A stretch of 64,000 bases of DNA from JBAZTO01 sp041661865 (GTDB lineage: Bacteria > Planctomycetota > Phycisphaerae > SM23-33). The notes under the pieces are model-generated. The model was not told the DNA's origin, did not search any database, and saw nothing but the letters and a program-made list of their open reading frames with translations. The position numbers were made by a program, and so were the translations under genes. Shown one piece after another: positions 61,431-64,000 of the stretch (positions are counted from its first letter, which is position 1; each line of letters opens with the position of its first letter). The DNA is taken from positions 1 to 64,000 of the forward strand of contig JBAZTO010000020.1 of assembly GCA_041661865.1 (NCBI GenBank). The letters run 5' to 3'.

Positions 61431-62141
61431 ATGGGACTCCGCATCGACATCCTCACGCTGTTTCCCGAGATGTTCGATGGGCTCTGTTCGACGAGCATCG
61501 TAGGGCGGGCCATTCGCACGGGCCTGGTCGAGATCGTCCGAACCAACATACGCGATTTCGCCGTCGATGCCTACGGGAGTGTCGATGACGCACCCTTCGG
61601 CGGCGGGCCGGGCATGGTGCTGATGTGCCAGCCGATCTTCGACGCGGTCGAAGCGGTCCGCAAGCAGGGCGACCCAGCCGGCAAGGTCATCCTGCTGAGC
61701 CCCCAGGGCCAGCCGATGGACCAGGAACTGGTCAGCCGGTTAGCCCGCGACGAGAAGAGATTGATCCTGCTGGCTGGGCATTACGAGGGATTCGACGAGC
61801 GAATCCGAACCGGCCTGGCGGATATGGAAGTGAGCCTGGGCGATTTCGTGCTTTCGGGCGGCGAGATCGCCGCCATGGCGATGGTGGACGCGATGGTCCG
61901 CCTGCTGCCGGGCGCACTGGGCAAGGAATCTTCGCTGCACGAGGAATCGTTCAGCGGCGGTTTGCTGGAGTACCCGCAGTACACCCGCCCGCGAGAGTTT
62001 CGCGGCATGGGCGTGCCGGACGTGCTGTTGGGCGGCGACCACGCGAAGATCGCCGCCTGGCGGGCCGAGCAGGCCCGGATGCGGACCATGCAGCGCCGGC
62101 CGGACCTGTGGGACAAGTACAACAAGAACGAGAACATTTAG
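61431..62141 (+). CDS. trmD: tRNA (guanine-37-N1)-methyltransferase TrmD
   Basis: TrmD adds a methyl group to G37 next to the anticodon of some tRNAs, preventing frameshifts. The 236-residue protein starts GLRIDILTLFPEMFDGL and shows DDAPFGGGPGMVL and ILLSPQGQPMDQELVSRLA. The SAM-binding trefoil knot lies at LAGHYEGFDERI, then SLGDFVLSGGEIAAM. The ATG at 61431 fits the common N-terminus. It lies 60 bases after rpsP and 24 bases before rplS. Confidence 0.96.
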   Translation: MGLRIDILTLFPEMFDGLCSTSIVGRAIRTGLVEIVRTNIRDFAVDAYGSVDDAPFGGGPGMVLMCQPIFDAVEAVRKQGDPAGKVILLSPQGQPMDQELVSRLARDEKRLILLAGHYEGFDERIRTGLADMEVSLGDFVLSGGEIAAMAMVDAMVRLLPGALGKESSLHEESFSGGLLEYPQYTRPREFRGMGVPDVLLGGDHAKIAAWRAEQARMRTMQRRPDLWDKYNKNENI

Positions 62142-62165
62142 GACGCCTGGAACTGGAGAACTACC

Positions 62166-62549
62166 GTGAGCCAAGAACTGATGAATAAGGCAGTGGCATC
62201 GTGCCTCAAGACAGACATCCCCCAATTCAAGATCGGCGACACGGTGAACGTTTCGGTCAGGATCATCGAGGGTGACAAGGAGCGCATCCAGCTCTTCACC
62301 GGCGCGGTGATCTCCCGGCGAGGCACGGGCATCAGCGAGAACTTCACCGTCCGCCGCATCGTCAACAACGAGGGCGTCGAGCGAACCTTCCCGCTGCACA
62401 GCCCCAAGGTCGCCGGCGTGCAGGTGGTCCGTGGCGGCAAGGTCCGCCGCGCCAAGCTGTACTTCCTGCGTGACCGCGTCGGCAAGAGCACCCGCCTGAA
62501 GGAAACCAAGCGCGTCGCCGCCGTCGCCGTGCCGGCCGACAAGGCCTGA
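62166..62549 (+). CDS. rplS: 50S ribosomal protein L19
   Basis: A 127-residue large-subunit protein. The L19 core is clear: IPQFKIGDTVNVSVRIIEGDKERIQLFTGAVISRRGTGISENFTVRRI, followed by EGVERTFPLHSPKVAGVQVVRGGKVRRAKLYFLRDR. The start is a GTG at 62166, with GGAGAA nearby upstream. A C-terminal tail of about 15 residues extends beyond the usual end. It lies within the rpsP-trmD-rplS-yraN operon. Confidence 0.96.
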   Translation: MSQELMNKAVASCLKTDIPQFKIGDTVNVSVRIIEGDKERIQLFTGAVISRRGTGISENFTVRRIVNNEGVERTFPLHSPKVAGVQVVRGGKVRRAKLYFLRDRVGKSTRLKETKRVAAVAVPADKA

Positions 62550-62555
62550 TAGCGC

Positions 62556-62948
62556 ATGTGGCCCTTCGGTCCACCCCGGACGTTGGGCGCGGAGGGCGAG
62601 GATCAGGCCCGCAGGTTCCTCGCCCGCGCGGGGCTCAAGGTGATGGCCCGCAACTACCGCTGCCCCGCCGGCGAGGCCGACCTGATCGCCCTGGACCGCT
62701 CGCCGCAACGCGGATGCACCGCCCCCACCGTCGTTTTCGTCGAGGTCAAGACCCGCCGCGACGACACCTACACCGACCCCGAATCCGCCGTGGACGCCAA
62801 CAAGCGCCGCCACCTCCGCGCGGTGGCCAACTACTACCTCGCCAGCCGCGGCGGGCAGAACTTCAATGTCCGATTCGACGTGGTCTCCGTCGTCCTCCGC
62901 GACGGCGAAAAACCCCGCCTCCGCCATATTGTCGATGCGTTCCAGTGA
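62556..62948 (+). CDS. yraN: UPF0102 (YraN) family protein
   Basis: A 130-residue protein with the restriction-endonuclease-like fold of UPF0102. It shows GAEGEDQARRFLARAGLKVMARNYRCPAGEADLIALD, the E/D-rich start, and VFVEVKTRRDD near residue 65, the expected Glu-x-Lys active-site pattern. The function in cells is not settled. The ATG lies six bases after the rplS stop codon, so it ends the operon. A short hairpin at 63110-63128 (CCGTCCG/CGGACGG) may terminate it. Confidence 0.9.
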   Translation: MWPFGPPRTLGAEGEDQARRFLARAGLKVMARNYRCPAGEADLIALDRSPQRGCTAPTVVFVEVKTRRDDTYTDPESAVDANKRRHLRAVANYYLASRGGQNFNVRFDVVSVVLRDGEKPRLRHIVDAFQ

Positions 62949-63190
62949 TTGCCGTGGGTGCCTTGGTCGCGGCGTTTGCGTGACGCGCCCACCGGCTATT
63001 GACGCCACTGTCCTGCGGCCCTATCATGCCGGCATCGGGTTCTTCAATAACGTCGGGGTAGATATGTGTTCTCGAAATCCTGTTGGCCCCGAAATGCAAG
63101 TACGAATAACCGTCCGGCGGTCGGACGGATCAGTTTAACTGAACTGGTCGCGAGCCAATTCAGGCTGAATCAGTACATCGGGAGCTATTC

Positions 63191-63931
63191 ATGAACACAA
63201 ATCGCATCACCTTGCGGCTAGTGGGCCGACTGCTCAGTTATCAAGCTATCGCAGCAATCATAGTATTCGGCTCCTGGCTGGTCGAGAAATGGCTACTGGC
63301 GGACGTTGCCGCTGAGAGACATGTCCTTCAAGCACAAGAGACCAACCGCCTTGGGTTGCTGTGCAATGCCTCAATCTATTGGTCTCTATTCCTCCAAGAG
63401 AAACAGCGGCCAAACCGCGACCCGAAGGTTGTGGCATACGCAGCCAAGAACACGGTCGCCTATTCCTGGATTGCGGTTGAGTCGGATCGTGTATTATCGC
63501 CTGAGGGACAACACACCGAGAGACCCGTGAATCCTATCGCGATAGTGGAACATCTCATCGCCGAGACCCTAGATATGGACAAAACGCAGCTTCCGCCCGC
63601 CGAAGGGACCAACGCTCGAGGGATGCCTGTTGTCAAGGTGACACCACTTCAGTTTGAAAAGGCGATGAAGGTTCGTGAGGGGCCTGAACTTGAAAAGGTT
63701 ATCGCATTCGTTCAGGATCATATGACCTTACTAGAACAGGAAGGAGGACGATGGGAAAGCACGCTTGTGCAACGGTTGCACGCCTTAACAGACCGTGAGC
63801 GCCTACTGAATCGCGTTTTCATCGTTCTTTATGTTATCGGGGCCTTGGTTGGTGGCGGCGGCTATCTTTTTCGTCGGTTCCGGGATACACGAAGCGTCAC
63901 GCCGAGTCCATCGCACGCCAAGGTCCATTAG
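63191..63931 (+). CDS. Two-transmembrane protein of unknown function
   Basis: A 246-residue protein with a membrane segment near each end (about residues 10-32 and 212-232) and a soluble middle of about 180 residues, so the middle may lie outside the cell. The layout looks like a sensor-type domain without its signalling part. I recognise no domain. GGGAGC lies upstream of the ATG. The base composition is less GC-rich than the operon before it. No gene follows within the window (63932-64000). Confidence 0.6.
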   Translation: MNTNRITLRLVGRLLSYQAIAAIIVFGSWLVEKWLLADVAAERHVLQAQETNRLGLLCNASIYWSLFLQEKQRPNRDPKVVAYAAKNTVAYSWIAVESDRVLSPEGQHTERPVNPIAIVEHLIAETLDMDKTQLPPAEGTNARGMPVVKVTPLQFEKAMKVREGPELEKVIAFVQDHMTLLEQEGGRWESTLVQRLHALTDRERLLNRVFIVLYVIGALVGGGGYLFRRFRDTRSVTPSPSHAKVH

Positions 63932-64000
63932 CGTAACAAGTTGCGTCGGCGAACCTAAAACCGCTCTCTGCACTCCAAAGGAGTTGTAGTCCGTAGAGCG

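Overview
The window is a high-GC (roughly 65%), gene-dense bacterial chromosome segment with no rRNA, tRNA, CRISPR array, transposase, integrase or phage gene that I could see. The gene set points to the phylum Planctomycetota, most likely class Phycisphaerae. It has secreted proteins ending in PEP-CTERM signals, one of them with a dockerin, and a giant SdrD-B-repeat surface protein with a LEPR-XLL-like N-terminus. It also has a type III glutamine synthetase, an ECF sigma factor overlapping a membrane-anchored partner, and many secreted proteins of unknown function. Family assignments come from motifs read by eye; no database search was possible.

Layout. 0-10 kb (+ strand except truB): prmC, a DUF4230 protein, murA, a B12-binding radical SAM protein, aroA, a divergent aroC, rpiB and truB (-). 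9.7-17 kb: a secreted unknown followed by a complete dipeptide/oligopeptide ABC importer (binding protein, two permeases, two ATPases), tightly packed. 17-18 kb: a metal-binding-like secreted protein and a small glycogen-binding (CBM48/AMPK1-like) protein. 18-24 kb (- strand): a dockerin/PEP-CTERM protein, gdhA, a TPR protein coupled to a small basic protein. 24-33.5 kb: glgP, a BaiN/YhiN-type flavoprotein, a CbiM/NikM-type metal permease with a NikR-like operator, GTP-dependent PEP carboxykinase, a VOC protein and a DUF362 ferredoxin. 34-38 kb: a PEP-CTERM protein behind a structured leader, then the 1151-residue repeat protein. 38.5-44.7 kb (- strand): amtB-glnK-amtB-glnK-glnN, a nitrogen-assimilation cluster with a sigma-54-like promoter. 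45-52 kb: a DUF1425-like lipoprotein, an amidohydrolase, ppnP, a DUF4062 protein, a CsgG-like/SUMF1 fusion, a tandem NDK-like protein and an MBL hydrolase. 52-64 kb: uvrA, manC, ruvX, an ECF sigma/anti-sigma-like pair, a lipoprotein hydrolase, purN, rpsP-trmD-rplS-yraN and a membrane protein.

Functional themes are nitrogen assimilation (two Amt/PII pairs, GSIII, gdhA), central carbon and glycogen metabolism (glgP, pckG, CBM48 protein, rpiB), shikimate and cell-wall precursors (aroA, aroC, murA), peptide import, and secretion to the cell surface.

The most unusual content is intergenic. There are at least three kinds of structured repeat. (1) Nested-hairpin elements have an outer stem enclosing two to four short hairpins whose loops reuse a few words. 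(2) A 72-bp two-hairpin element occurs at 9.5 kb and inverted at 58.9 kb, with a partial copy at 8.4 kb. (3) Spacers are built from short, slightly varied words (6-9 nt), often as facing inverted arms. In addition, a 58-bp block with two perfect palindromes is duplicated at the 3' ends of two neighbouring genes (47.2 and 48.4 kb), supplying the last codon and stop codon of each.
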